A stretch of 64,000 bases of DNA from an uncultured Candidatus Melainabacteria bacterium (GTDB lineage: Bacteria; Cyanobacteriota; Vampirovibrionia; Gastranaerophilales; Gastranaerophilaceae). Made by a program: the position numbers and the translations under genes. Location: NCBI GenBank assembly GCA_947364235.1, contig CANARY010000003.1:120868-184867 (forward strand). The letters are read 5' to 3'. Position 1 is the first letter of the stretch; every line of letters starts with the position of its first letter. Under the pieces are notes generated by a model, which was given only the letters and a program-made list of their open reading frames with translations, did not search any database and was not told the origin of the DNA. Below, one piece after another: positions 25,205-34,034 of the stretch.

Positions 25205-27799
25205 ATGACAAAACTTGAAATCAATCTAGTAAATACAACAGATGTAAATATTGAAGAAGCAACTCCTGCAATGCGCCATTATATAGAAGTAAAGCGTAAG
25301 CATGCAGACAGCCTGCTTTTGTATAGAATGGGCGACTTCTATGAAACTTTTTTCGAAGATGCGGTTACTTTATCAAGAGAGCTGGAAATAACTCTTACCG
25401 GACGTGACTGCGGAGCAAAGATTGGCAGAATTCCGCTTGCAGGTATTCCTGTCAAAGCTCTTGAAGGGTATCTTGAAAAACTTGTTGCAAAAGACATAAA
25501 AGTTGCAATTTGTGAACAGTTAGAAGACCCTAAACAGGCTAAAGGAATTGTCAAACGCGGAGTGGTAAGAATTATTACTGCCGGTACTTTGTTAGAAAGT
25601 AATTTTTTGAATCAAAACAGCAACAATTATATGTGTGCTGTTTTAAAAGAATCAAAAGGTAAAGAAGATAAATGGGGTCTTGCTTACACAGATATTTCTA
25701 CGGGTGAGTTTAAAGCGACAAGCTTGAACTATGAAACTTTGCTTACAGAGCTTGCAAGAATTCAGCCGGCTGAAATTGTTGCTCAAGCAAAGAAATTGAA
25801 GCTTCAGCCGTTTCAGATTGTGCCAGAGGAAACAGTCGATTTACCAGATGATATTTTAAGCTGTTATAACTGTTCTAAAGTTCCGCAAAACGTTTTTGAT
25901 GAAAATCTTGCGAAAGAAAATTTAAAACAGGTGTTTAAAATTTCTGATTTAAGCGCAATAGGATATGATAGCTGCGAGATAGGGTTTAGAGCTGCAGCGG
26001 GACTGCTTGCATATATCTGGGAAAACTTAAAAGAAGGGTTTCCAAAATTTGAAAGAATTGAAACTTACGAAATTTCTGAGTACATGTCTATTGATGCCGG
26101 AACAAGAAAAAATCTTGAGCTTACGGAAACTTTAAGAGAAAAAAATAAGTACGGCTCTCTTTTGTGGGCAGTTGATAAAACATCAACAAATATGGGGGCA
26201 AGGCTTTTAAAATCGTGGATATGCCAGCCTTTAAAAGATATTGTTAAGATTAAAAGACGCCAAGAAGTTGTAAAACGTATTGTAGAAAATTCTAGTGAAA
26301 GATTTGCAATTCAGTCTCAGCTTAAAGGAATATATGATATTCAAAGAATTTCTACCAAGCTTAGCAATATTTCTGCTGCTCCGAAAGATTTTTTGAGCTT
26401 GAAATCTTCTCTTGCAGCTTTACCAGAACTTGTTAGTACTGCTAAATCAATCGGGCTGAGTGTTTTTGACAGAATTGAAAAAGATTTGGATAAGCTTGCT
26501 GAATATTATGAAGTTATTGAGCAGACTATTAGAGATGATGCTCCTATGGGAGTGAAAGAAGGCGGAGTTATTAAGGATAAAGTGAGTCCTGATTTAGACT
26601 ATCTTCGCGATTTGATGTTCAACGGAGAAAACTGGCTTAGAGATTTTGAAGTTCGCGAAAAAGAACGTTCTGGTATTTCGGCTTTGAAAGTTGGATATAA
26701 TAGAGTTTTTGGGTACTATATTGAAATCAGCAACTCGAATTTGGGAAAAGTTCCTCCTGAGTATATTCGAAAACAGACGCTTTCTACCGGTGAACGATTT
26801 ATTACTGATGAGCTTAAAAAACATGAAGATGAAGTTTTGACAGCTCAGGTTAAAGCGTACGAACTTGAATACAAGCTTTTTTCTAACTTTAGAGATTATT
26901 CTAAAGAGTTTGTAACGCTTATAAGAGAAACCGCAGAATGTATTGCAGAGCTGGATGTATTTACATCTTTTGCTTCGGCTGCTGTTGAGCATAATTATAT
27001 TTGTCCAGAAATTAACGAATCTGGCGACTTCTTTATAAAAAACGGAAGGCATCCGGTATTAGAGCAAATACTTCCTCTGGGAGCTTATGTTTCAAACGAT
27101 ATTGAGCTTTCAAGTTCGGATAAAACCAAAACACAGTTTATGATTTTAACCGGACCTAATATGGCAGGTAAATCAACTTATATGCGGCAGAATGCACTGA
27201 TAGCAATAATGGCGCAGATAGGTTCTTTTGTTCCTGCAGATTTTGCTCAAATCGGGATTATAGACAAGATATTCACTCGTGTCGGGGCAAGTGATGATTT
27301 GACACTGGGAAAATCAACATTTATGGTTGAAATGTCGGAAACAGCCTGTATTTTGAATAATGCTACAGATAAGAGCCTTATTCTGATTGATGAAATCGGG
27401 CGCGGAACAAGCACTTATGACGGTGTGGCAATTGCGTGGTCTGTTGCTGAGTACATTGCTGGTCAAATAGGTTCAAGATGTATATTTGCTACTCATTATC
27501 ATGAGTTGAACGTGATGACAAAAAATTATCCTCAGATTAAGAACTACAGAATTACTGTAAGTGAAGAAAACGGTGAGATAGAATTCTTAAGAAAAATTGT
27601 TCAAGGCGGTGCAAGCAAGAGTTACGGTATTCAGGTTGCTAAAATGGCCGGGCTGCCGAAATCTGTTGTTAAGCGTTCGGAAGAGCTCATGAGCAGAATG
27701 CAGAGAGATTTTTCTAAAAACCTTGCAGGGCGGAAGAAAGATGCTGAGATTGAAATCGAAGCACCGCAGCTGAATCTGTTTTTGGGAAAGGAAGAATAA
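25205..27799 (+). CDS. mutS: DNA mismatch repair protein MutS
   Basis: The 864-residue mismatch-recognition ATPase has the mismatch-binding Phe-x-Glu motif in GDFYETFFED (about 42-51), the connector and clamp domains, Walker A (GPNMAGKSTYMRQ) from residue 650, Walker B (LILIDEIGRGTSTYDG) near 727 and the C-terminal dimer region. It recruits MutL to replication errors. The first 17 residues are an extension before the usual TPAMRHYIEVKRKH start. Its stop overlaps the HepT-like gene (TAATG), so the toxin-antitoxin pair may depend on the mutS transcript. Confidence 0.97.
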   Translation: MTKLEINLVNTTDVNIEEATPAMRHYIEVKRKHADSLLLYRMGDFYETFFEDAVTLSRELEITLTGRDCGAKIGRIPLAGIPVKALEGYLEKLVAKDIKVAICEQLEDPKQAKGIVKRGVVRIITAGTLLESNFLNQNSNNYMCAVLKESKGKEDKWGLAYTDISTGEFKATSLNYETLLTELARIQPAEIVAQAKKLKLQPFQIVPEETVDLPDDILSCYNCSKVPQNVFDENLAKENLKQVFKISDLSAIGYDSCEIGFRAAAGLLAYIWENLKEGFPKFERIETYEISEYMSIDAGTRKNLELTETLREKNKYGSLLWAVDKTSTNMGARLLKSWICQPLKDIVKIKRRQEVVKRIVENSSERFAIQSQLKGIYDIQRISTKLSNISAAPKDFLSLKSSLAALPELVSTAKSIGLSVFDRIEKDLDKLAEYYEVIEQTIRDDAPMGVKEGGVIKDKVSPDLDYLRDLMFNGENWLRDFEVREKERSGISALKVGYNRVFGYYIEISNSNLGKVPPEYIRKQTLSTGERFITDELKKHEDEVLTAQVKAYELEYKLFSNFRDYSKEFVTLIRETAECIAELDVFTSFASAAVEHNYICPEINESGDFFIKNGRHPVLEQILPLGAYVSNDIELSSSDKTKTQFMILTGPNMAGKSTYMRQNALIAIMAQIGSFVPADFAQIGIIDKIFTRVGASDDLTLGKSTFMVEMSETACILNNATDKSLILIDEIGRGTSTYDGVAIAWSVAEYIAGQIGSRCIFATHYHELNVMTKNYPQIKNYRITVSEENGEIEFLRKIVQGGASKSYGIQVAKMAGLPKSVVKRSEELMSRMQRDFSKNLAGRKKDAEIEIEAPQLNLFLGKEE

Positions 27800-28206
27800 T
27801 GCAAGAAATCAGATGGCAGCAACGTTTCCAAAATTATGAAAAAGCGTTTTTGAATTTTGAGGAAACAGTTGCTTGTATTAAAAATTACGGTATAAATAAA
27901 ATTTATGTGATGGCACTCATTCAAGCTTATGAGATTGCTTTTGAGCTGGCATGGAAAACAATGAAAGATTATTTGGAGTATAACGGTATAAAAGTTGATA
28001 CTCCCAGAGAAGCTATAAAAGAAGCGTTTTTGAAGCGTATGATTTCAGATGGTCAGGTTTGGATTGAAATGATGGAAGCCAGAAATAAGACTTCTCATAC
28101 GTATAAAGAAGAATTTGCAAACGAATTGGCTAATGAAATTTTGAATAACTATGCTCAAAAATTTACAGAGCTTTCAGGGTTTTTCAAAGGAAAATTAAAT
28201 GGTTGA
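27799..28206 (+). CDS. hepT: HepT/HI0074-family toxin (HEPN) protein
   Basis: The 135-residue all-helical protein is of the nucleotidyltransferase substrate-binding (HI0074/HEPN) type. The HEPN active-site motif Arg-x4-6-His is in MEARNKTSHTY (about 93-103), and FELAWKTMKDYLEYNG is the family's second helix. In characterised pairs HepT is an RNase-like toxin silenced when MntA AMPylates its active-site Tyr. It starts on the mutS stop codon and overlaps mntA by 8 bp. Acquisition next to mutS looks like a small accessory insertion. Confidence 0.85.
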   Translation: MQEIRWQQRFQNYEKAFLNFEETVACIKNYGINKIYVMALIQAYEIAFELAWKTMKDYLEYNGIKVDTPREAIKEAFLKRMISDGQVWIEMMEARNKTSHTYKEEFANELANEILNNYAQKFTELSGFFKGKLNG

Positions 28207-28501
28207 ATTTGGTTTAAGTTCTGAAACAATTCAATTAATTAAAACTTTTTTTGCTTCTATTCCGGAAGTTAAAGAAGTTAAGATATTTGGTTCAAGAGCA
28301 AAAGGAAATTTCAAACCGTCTTCGGACATTGATTTTGTACTTGTCGGTGATATTACCCCTAAACTATTGCGTCATATAGCTTTTGAGCTTGATGAACTTC
28401 CTACACCATATAGTTTTGATGTGGTTGATTTTAGTAATATAGAAAATGAAGAATTAAAAAAGAATATTCAAGAGCATTCAAAAATTTTTTATAAGCGCTA
28501 A
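28199..28501 (+). CDS. mntA: MNT-family minimal nucleotidyltransferase antitoxin
   Basis: The 100-residue protein has the polymerase-beta-like motif GSRAKGNFKPSSDIDFVLVG (about 30-49): Gly-Ser plus the two metal-binding Asp in SDIDF, and a third Asp in FDVVDFSN (about 78). It is the expected antitoxin partner of the preceding HEPN protein and AMPylates it. All catalytic residues are intact, so the pair should be functional. Confidence 0.87.
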   Translation: MVEFGLSSETIQLIKTFFASIPEVKEVKIFGSRAKGNFKPSSDIDFVLVGDITPKLLRHIAFELDELPTPYSFDVVDFSNIENEELKKNIQEHSKIFYKR

Positions 28502-28514
28502 AATAGCTTAATTT

Positions 28515-28531
28515 ATTGAGTTTTACTCAAT
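28515..28531. terminator. Weak hairpin between convergent genes
   Basis: ATTGAGT (28515-28521) and ACTCAAT (28525-28531) form a 7-bp perfect stem with a TTT loop. It lies between mntA and the XRE gene, without a long T-tract, so termination here would be inefficient. Confidence 0.35.
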
Positions 28532-28541
28532 CTACTTACTG

Positions 28542-28829
28542 CTATATTTCACAGGCAGTAAAGTTATCAGGGAGTTCTTTTTCAAATTCTTTCATAAATT
28601 CAGATATTTTCAGTCCAAAAGCATTTGCCAATTTCATTAATGTTGATAATTGCGGGTCTTTAATACCTCTTTCAATATCACTAAGCACTGAAGAAGGTAT
28701 ATCGTATTCTGCTCCGAGGATAAATTGGCTTTTATTTCCACGTAATTTTTTTACGGTTTTCGCGAGCGCTTGTTTTATTATCTCTTTGTTTGCTTCTTGC
28801 ATACTTATATTTTTCGCGTTATCATACAA
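28542..28829 (-). CDS. XRE-family transcriptional regulator 1
   Basis: The 95-residue protein has a helix-turn-helix (about 24-80): ALAKTVKKLRGNKSQFILGAEYDIPSSVLSDIERGIKDPQLSTLMKLANAFGLKISEF. The SDIERG turn and the LSTLMKLANAF helix are classic for XRE/Cro-C1 proteins. It should bind DNA as a dimer. Start ATG 28829 has GAGG eight bases upstream, and that site overlaps a 16-bp perfect palindrome (28836-28851), a likely operator. It lies 32 bp downstream of a second XRE gene. Confidence 0.8.
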   Translation of the reverse strand: MYDNAKNISMQEANKEIIKQALAKTVKKLRGNKSQFILGAEYDIPSSVLSDIERGIKDPQLSTLMKLANAFGLKISEFMKEFEKELPDNFTACEI

Positions 28830-28835
28830 GGAACC

Positions 28836-28851
28836 TCACGCGTACGCGTGA
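28836..28851. promoter_or_regulatory. 16-bp perfect palindrome, candidate XRE operator
   Basis: TCACGCGTACGCGTGA is a perfect palindrome between the two XRE genes. Its right end on minus overlaps the GAGG ribosome site of regulator 1, so either a bound repressor or an RNA hairpin would block expression. Confidence 0.55.
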
Positions 28852-28861
28852 ATGGTGAAAT

Positions 28862-29074
28862 TTAATACTCAAAAAACACTTTAGGATGGACATTTAATGC
28901 AAAGGCAATTTCTAATAAAGTTTTGGTTGGCACATTTGCTTCTGCACGCTCAATCATACCGATATAATTACGACTTACGCCAACCAGTTCGGCAAGCTTC
29001 TCTTGTGACAAGCCCTTTGATTTTCGTGTACTTCTGATATTGTTACCAATTTTCTTTAATGTATGCTTAACCAT
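28862..29074 (-). CDS. XRE-family transcriptional regulator 2
   Basis: The 70-residue protein is almost only a helix-turn-helix: IGNNIRSTRKSKGLSQEKLAELVGVSRNYIGMIERAEANVPTKTLLEIAFALNVHPKVFF. ATG 29074 is chosen because the upstream TTG start would place the TTGACA at 29116-29111, a good -35 box, inside the gene. No clear ribosome site precedes the ATG. Such short Cro/C1-like proteins often control toxin-antitoxin or nuclease genes; the adjacent secreted nuclease at 29180 is divergent and could be a target. Confidence 0.78.
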   Translation of the reverse strand: MVKHTLKKIGNNIRSTRKSKGLSQEKLAELVGVSRNYIGMIERAEANVPTKTLLEIAFALNVHPKVFFEY

Positions 29075-29179
29075 TATTTTATTGTGAAGTTTTTGTATAC
29101 GATTATCTACCAAGTGAGAGTTGTCAAAATATAATAAAAGCAAACATAAATTATTTTAATTAACTAAAAGGAGAAAAAT

Positions 29180-29605
29180 ATGAACAAGCTACTATCTACA
29201 TTAATTCTTTTATCCCTCACAGTAGGCATTGTTTTTGCGGAAACGAAAATCCCCGTTAAGCTTATCAAAATCAAAGATGGTGATACAGTTGATGTTCAGA
29301 TTGATAAAAACACATTTCCTGTTAGGCTGATTGGAATTGATTGCTATGAAACCAGCAAATCCCATCGTGCATACCGGCAGGCGTATGAAAATCACTTATC
29401 AATTGATGAAGTTATCTTAAGAGGAAAACACTCAACTGACTACCTTGAAAATTTGTACAAGGCAAATAAAAATAAACAGGTTTACATTGATTTTAAAGGT
29501 GTTGACCGCTATGGCAGGGCGTTGGGTGTAATTTATTTTGGGAAACATAATGTAAATTATGACTTACAGAAAAACGGTGCTTGTATGATTTACAACTACA
29601 ATTAA
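29180..29605 (+). CDS. Secreted thermonuclease-like (SNase) protein
   Basis: The 141-residue protein has a signal peptide (MNKLLSTLILLSLTVGIVFA) and an SNase OB-fold: IKDGDTVDVQID (metal-site Asp), RLIGIDCYET (catalytic Arg and Asp) and DRYGRALG (second catalytic Arg). The fold's C-terminal helix is shortened. It should be an exported Ca-dependent nuclease that degrades external DNA or RNA. It is divergent from the XRE pair and preceded by AAAAGGAG. Confidence 0.85.
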   Translation: MNKLLSTLILLSLTVGIVFAETKIPVKLIKIKDGDTVDVQIDKNTFPVRLIGIDCYETSKSHRAYRQAYENHLSIDEVILRGKHSTDYLENLYKANKNKQVYIDFKGVDRYGRALGVIYFGKHNVNYDLQKNGACMIYNYN

Positions 29606-29681
29606 ATCCTTTAAATAGCCCATTTCTCAAACCTTCAGATATGTTATGTTTGTTGTAAGTACACGTCAAAAGAGGTTTTAT

Positions 29682-31391
29682 ATGCAAGTTTCTAAAAGGC
29701 TGGTTGTAAGAAAAGAAATTCCGATTGATAATTCAAAAGATTTGATTAGTTCAATGGATGTTGCGATGGCTGAATATTATTGTCAAAACAATAATTATGA
29801 AAGAGGGCTTGAGCTTTTTAGAGAAGCTATTCAGGAGATTTCTGATGAGATAGAACGTAATTTTGTTATTAATAAATATATCGGGCAGGCAATACAGTAT
29901 GCACAAAAATTAAGTCTTGATAAAAAATATATTGAAGCGATTGAACAATATCGTAATATTATGAAGTACTCAGGGTTTCCGATTAATATTTACAAAAATA
30001 TCGGTCTCTGTATGAAATCAATTGGTAATGCAGATTTAGCGATTAAATTTCTTAAGCGTTTTGAAGAAATTTCACCTGATAAAGAAGATGTTTATGTTTA
30101 CTTAGCAGATCTTACTTATACTGATATTAAAGATAACAAAAAAGCAATTGAGTACTATGAAAAAGCGCTTGAGAGAAATCAAAATAACTTTTCAATTTAC
30201 AACATGCTTGGCCACCTTTATTCTACCTGTTATCAAGATAAGTTTAAAGAAAAGCAGATTGAGTATCTTACCAGAGCGTTTGAACTTTGTCCGAATAACA
30301 GAATTGTTGTTAAAAACCTTGCATATATATATGGAAAATTTGATGAAGTTCAAAAAGCAGATGAGTTCTATTCAAAGCTTATGTATCTGAATCCTACGCA
30401 TTCGGACTTACACGCTTATGGTGCTTATCTTGTAAGACACCAGCGCTTTGCAGAAGGGTTCAAGTTCTTGCAGCATCGTTTTTTAAAAGAAGATTTGAAT
30501 AATGTTGCGTTTCCTCAGCTTCTTACAACCAAGAAGAAAAAATGGAATATTAAAGTTGATATCAAAGATAAACGAATACTCGTGCATTTTGAACAAGGTT
30601 TTGGCGACTCAATTATGTTCGTAAGGTTTATAGATGAGCTCAAGAAAATGTGCAAAGAAGTTTCTCTTGTTGTTCAAAAACCGCTTGTAAGTTTATTTCA
30701 AGCTTCAAAGCTAGGGGTTGAAATTTATACAGAAGACCAAATTCCGACGATTAATTATGATTACTGGATTCCGATGATGGACTTGCCGATTGTATGTGAA
30801 ACAAAACCGACAACAATTCCAAAAGCAGGCGGATACCTAAAAGTGCTTAAGTCAAAAATTAACGCTTACAGAAAAGAGCACATTAACGATAATGATAAGA
30901 TTAAAATCGGTATCTGCTATGAAGGTACTCTAGCAAGTAAAGAAACAGACAGAGACATTCCATTGTCTTATCTGTATCCTTTGATGATGCTTCCGGATGT
31001 AGAAATATACAGCTTCCAAGTTGATGATTTAACCTGCCAGATGGATAGAATACCTGAAAATGCGCAATTAATAAGGTTAGGCAGAACTTTTAGAAACTGG
31101 GAAGATACAGCTTGTGCTATGAACTGTATGGACTTTATGGTAACAACTGATAATGGGGTTATGAACTTAGCCGGCGCTCTGGGGATTAAAACTTTCGGCT
31201 TGTTCAATAGAATTGTTGAATGGCGTTGGTTTAAGACAGAAGGTGAAGACATTGCTTGGTACAAGAGTATTAAACCGTTTCAGTGCCCGACAGCTGGAGC
31301 TTGGGAAGTTCCGATTGCGAAAGTTATGGAAGAAGTCGATAAGATAAGAGCAAAAAAGATTGCTGAAAAAATTAAAAATAAAATGATATAA
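29682..31391 (+). CDS. TPR plus GT9-like glycosyltransferase protein
   Basis: The protein has 569 residues from ATG 29682, chosen for AGAGG upstream over an in-frame ATG 36 bp earlier. The N-terminal half (about 20-265) contains about six TPR units, for example NADLAIKFLKRFEEISPDKEDVYVYLADL and NKKAIEYYEKALERNQNNFSIYNMLGHLY. The C-terminal half (about 290-560) has a GT-B fold resembling ADP-heptose:LPS heptosyltransferases: ILVHFEQGFGDSIMFVRFIDEL and TTDNGVMNLAGALGIKTFGLF. The substrate is unknown. A bidirectional terminator follows. Confidence 0.82.
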   Translation: MQVSKRLVVRKEIPIDNSKDLISSMDVAMAEYYCQNNNYERGLELFREAIQEISDEIERNFVINKYIGQAIQYAQKLSLDKKYIEAIEQYRNIMKYSGFPINIYKNIGLCMKSIGNADLAIKFLKRFEEISPDKEDVYVYLADLTYTDIKDNKKAIEYYEKALERNQNNFSIYNMLGHLYSTCYQDKFKEKQIEYLTRAFELCPNNRIVVKNLAYIYGKFDEVQKADEFYSKLMYLNPTHSDLHAYGAYLVRHQRFAEGFKFLQHRFLKEDLNNVAFPQLLTTKKKKWNIKVDIKDKRILVHFEQGFGDSIMFVRFIDELKKMCKEVSLVVQKPLVSLFQASKLGVEIYTEDQIPTINYDYWIPMMDLPIVCETKPTTIPKAGGYLKVLKSKINAYRKEHINDNDKIKIGICYEGTLASKETDRDIPLSYLYPLMMLPDVEIYSFQVDDLTCQMDRIPENAQLIRLGRTFRNWEDTACAMNCMDFMVTTDNGVMNLAGALGIKTFGLFNRIVEWRWFKTEGEDIAWYKSIKPFQCPTAGAWEVPIAKVMEEVDKIRAKKIAEKIKNKMI

Positions 31392-31432
31392 AAATAAACG
31401 GCGGCGCACTGAAAGTGCGCCGCCGTTTATTT
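31392..31432. terminator. Bidirectional terminator between convergent genes
   Basis: A long perfect stem of 19 bp with a short loop (arms 31392-31409 and 31414-31432) has A and T tracts at both ends. It ends the TPR-GT9 gene and the AAA gene. Confidence 0.9.
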
Positions 31433-31434
31433 AG

Positions 31435-32712
31435 TTAAGATTTTTTGTGGAATAGAAGAAGCAATTTTTGCAGGAATGTTAAATCTTCAACTGTTTTTCC
31501 TTCAGGTTTATTGCTTTTCTTGACGTCCATAAGTTTATTAGTTTTACTTGCAGCTTCACCGTTCATTTTAAGTGCTTCTTCAAGATATTTAATTTTGAAC
31601 GGATGTTTCTTTAAGTCTGAATCTGCTACACCTTTTAACGTGCTGCTGAAAATTTTGCCGGCTTCTTTTGCTATAAGCTCGATTTCACCGTTTGAATATC
31701 CGCCTTTTTCAAGTTTTTTAGCAAAGTTTTTGAACTCGTTTGTTTTGAAGAATTTAGCCTCTGTTGCTGCTCCGATATCTTTCATATACATTTCTAAGAG
31801 TGCAGGAATTTGTTCTTTATCTGGCAGAGGTACTTCGATTTTGTTGTTAAATCTTCTTAATGCAATCGGGTCAACAATACCGTTTTTTGGATGGTAGTTT
31901 GAAGTGGTAATTACAGTTACGTTTTTGCATTTGTCACGGAGTTTGTCTAATCCTGTCAGTACTGCTGCTCTAGATTTAGCGACTTCTTCTGCGCCATGCT
32001 GACCGTCAGGAACTTTCCTCATAACTGCGTCAATTTCATCAATACAAACTACTATTTTGCGGTCTTTCATTTTATTGGCATGTTCGACAATGTTGTCAAA
32101 AGCGCTGCTAATTTTCATACTGGCTGCGTCTTTGTATGGCGAACCCAGGTCAGGATACTTGATACAGGTGAATAATGAACCTGTTTCTTGAGCGTACTGT
32201 TTTGCTACATAGGTTTTACCGACACCGCCATGACCGTATAAATACATTATATCCATTTTGTTTTCGGCAGAACCGCCCCATTTTTGAGCTTTTTCTGACA
32301 AACCTCTGCTGTCTATAATTTTTTTAAATGCATCACGTAAAGTCTTTGATGTAGTTTTTGAATCAAGAGCTGCTACAGTTTTTTCTTTTGCAAAATCTTC
32401 CCATTTAAGCTTAACTGTAGTATACGCATCAGCTGCGCTTCCTCCTTTGCCACCAAGCTTTTTAAGTCCAAGCACTCCTAGTAATGCAATTCCCGCAGTT
32501 GTTAAAAATGCTGCTGCGATACCTATTTGAGCCATAACTCCGGCTTTATTCCACCTGTCACGGCTTTTTTCTTTTTTAGCTGCTTTTTGCATTTCCATCT
32601 GTTGAAGCATGAAAATATCGTCTATTCCTCTGTCAGATGGCATTGGAGCAGTATGCCTGTTATTGTAGCTTACAGCCGGAGGGCTTGATTTGAATTGGAT
32701 AGAATTTACCAT
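31435..32712 (-). CDS. Membrane-anchored AAA+ ATPase 1
   Basis: The 425-residue protein has a hydrophilic N-terminus bearing SIQFKSSPPAVSY, a hydrophobic segment (about 60-85, MAQIGIAAAFLTTAGIALLGVLG) and an AAA+ domain. Walker A is GHGGVGKT (about 165-172), Walker B VVCIDEID (about 223-230), sensor TSNYHPKNG and the Arg region RRFNNKIEV. It looks like an ATP-driven remodelling enzyme anchored at the inner membrane. It is 12 bp downstream of a second, similar ATPase gene. The substrate is unknown. The N-terminal Phe-Lys motif recurs in neighbouring lineage-specific proteins. Confidence 0.82.
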   Translation of the reverse strand: MVNSIQFKSSPPAVSYNNRHTAPMPSDRGIDDIFMLQQMEMQKAAKKEKSRDRWNKAGVMAQIGIAAAFLTTAGIALLGVLGLKKLGGKGGSAADAYTTVKLKWEDFAKEKTVAALDSKTTSKTLRDAFKKIIDSRGLSEKAQKWGGSAENKMDIMYLYGHGGVGKTYVAKQYAQETGSLFTCIKYPDLGSPYKDAASMKISSAFDNIVEHANKMKDRKIVVCIDEIDAVMRKVPDGQHGAEEVAKSRAAVLTGLDKLRDKCKNVTVITTSNYHPKNGIVDPIALRRFNNKIEVPLPDKEQIPALLEMYMKDIGAATEAKFFKTNEFKNFAKKLEKGGYSNGEIELIAKEAGKIFSSTLKGVADSDLKKHPFKIKYLEEALKMNGEAASKTNKLMDVKKSNKPEGKTVEDLTFLQKLLLLFHKKS

Positions 32713-32724
32713 ATTTTACCTTTT

Positions 32725-33876
32725 CTACACGTTAATTTTTAAATCTGATAATAATTTTGCAAACTCAGCGTCAGTAAAGTTAAGTTCTGCTTGTTTGCCT
32801 TTAATTGCTTTTGCAAAGTCTTTCATTGTAAGTTCTTCTGCTGACAAAGTCCCGCTTTTTTTATACAAAGACTCAAGCGTTCTAAATGAAGAACCGTGTT
32901 TTTCCAAAAATTCTGCAATTGCTTTAACTTCCCTGCTGTCTGCAGATTTTAAAACTTCAGGAACTTTTGCTGCTTTAGAATAATTATTGGCAATTGTTTG
33001 TGCAAGCTGTTTTGCATTCGGAAGCCCGATTAATACTTTTTCGTCAAATCGGTCAAGCATTGGCCTATCCAGCATTTTCTTACCGATTGTCATACCTTTT
33101 TCCATATCAATGTCTAAATTTGTTGCACCAAACGTGAATATGTTATCACGCTTTTTGAGCTTTTCTGTAAATGCTTTCTTAAACTCATTCAGCATGTCAT
33201 TAGAATGTTTTGCGTTTAAGCTGTTATCTGTCATCATTACAGAGTCAATTTCATCAATAAGAACAATAAATTTCTTCTTAGGATTTTTATCAGCTTCTTT
33301 GCAAATTAAATCAATTGCGTTTTTGAAATTACGCTCACCAACGCTTTGATATTCTGAACCCATTTGAGTAACATTGAGGTCAAATAATTTTGTGTCAGGA
33401 AACATTTTTGTAATAGCTTCTACAAAAGTCGTTTTACCTGTTCCCGGAGGGCCATATAAGAGTGCAGTTCTAATAGGCTCTCCGCCTTTATCTTTTAATA
33501 ACTGAGGATTTTCTAAACTCTGTTTCCAATTGTTGACAAACTCTGTTATTTCCTGATTGTAGTTTAAATCTTTAAAATCTTTTACTTTCGAAAGGTCTCT
33601 TTCCATCATTTGTCTTAAAGCTTTATCGCTTTTGCCTAAAAATTTGCTTCCAAAGAATGCAAAACCTACCGAAGCTATAATTGCCAGCATTGCTCCTGCT
33701 TGCAAACCGGTTAAAATATTTTGTTTGCGCTTGGCTTGTTTCTGCTGTTTTTCTTTCTGCTTAATAAAAGTATCGTAATCATCAGAAGTTATATTTGCAT
33801 AACTTCCAGCTTTGAAATTTAAATTTTTTGTCTTAGGTGCGGTTGAAACCGTTCCAATTGGATTAATTTCGTTCAT
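32725..33876 (-). CDS. Membrane-anchored AAA+ ATPase 2
   Basis: The protein has 383 residues from ATG 33876 (TTAGGA six bases upstream; an earlier start 30 bp up lacks a ribosome site). A short hydrophilic N-terminus containing NLNFKAGSY precedes a hydrophobic segment (about 55-75). The AAA+ domain has Walker A YGPPGTGKTTFVEAI (about 148), Walker B FIVLIDEIDSVM (about 213) and an Arg finger region DRPMLDRFDEKVLI. Upstream, GCAA (33935-33932) and TATCAT (33910-33905) are 21 bases apart, matching a promoter pattern shared with other lineage-specific genes. Together with the gene downstream it probably forms a hetero-oligomeric remodeller. Confidence 0.82.
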   Translation of the reverse strand: MNEINPIGTVSTAPKTKNLNFKAGSYANITSDDYDTFIKQKEKQQKQAKRKQNILTGLQAGAMLAIIASVGFAFFGSKFLGKSDKALRQMMERDLSKVKDFKDLNYNQEITEFVNNWKQSLENPQLLKDKGGEPIRTALLYGPPGTGKTTFVEAITKMFPDTKLFDLNVTQMGSEYQSVGERNFKNAIDLICKEADKNPKKKFIVLIDEIDSVMMTDNSLNAKHSNDMLNEFKKAFTEKLKKRDNIFTFGATNLDIDMEKGMTIGKKMLDRPMLDRFDEKVLIGLPNAKQLAQTIANNYSKAAKVPEVLKSADSREVKAIAEFLEKHGSSFRTLESLYKKSGTLSAEELTMKDFAKAIKGKQAELNFTDAEFAKLLSDLKINV

Positions 33877-33973
33877 AAAAATTCCTAACACTAATACTTC
33901 TAACATGATAAAACCCGGTAATTTAGTAAAATTGCTTTAATGTAAAGATTTGTAAAACTTTTAGAAAAAAGGT

Positions 33974-34001
33974 TAAAGTTTTTACTAAGAAATGCCGATA
34001 A
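33974..34001 (+). promoter_or_regulatory. Sigma28 (FliA-type) promoter 1
   Basis: TAAAGTTT (33974-33981) and GCCGATAA (33994-34001) match both FliA boxes exactly, with a 12-base spacer (consensus 11). The start codon of the downstream gene is 33 bases further, with AAAGGAAAG in between. Confidence 0.8.
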
Positions 34002-34034
34002 CAATAATATAAAAGGGACAGAAAAGGAAAGAAA

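Noticed and set aside
26594..27052. 152-codon minus-strand frame inside mutS
   Set aside because: Antisense to conserved MutS coding sequence, with no ribosome site and no domain.
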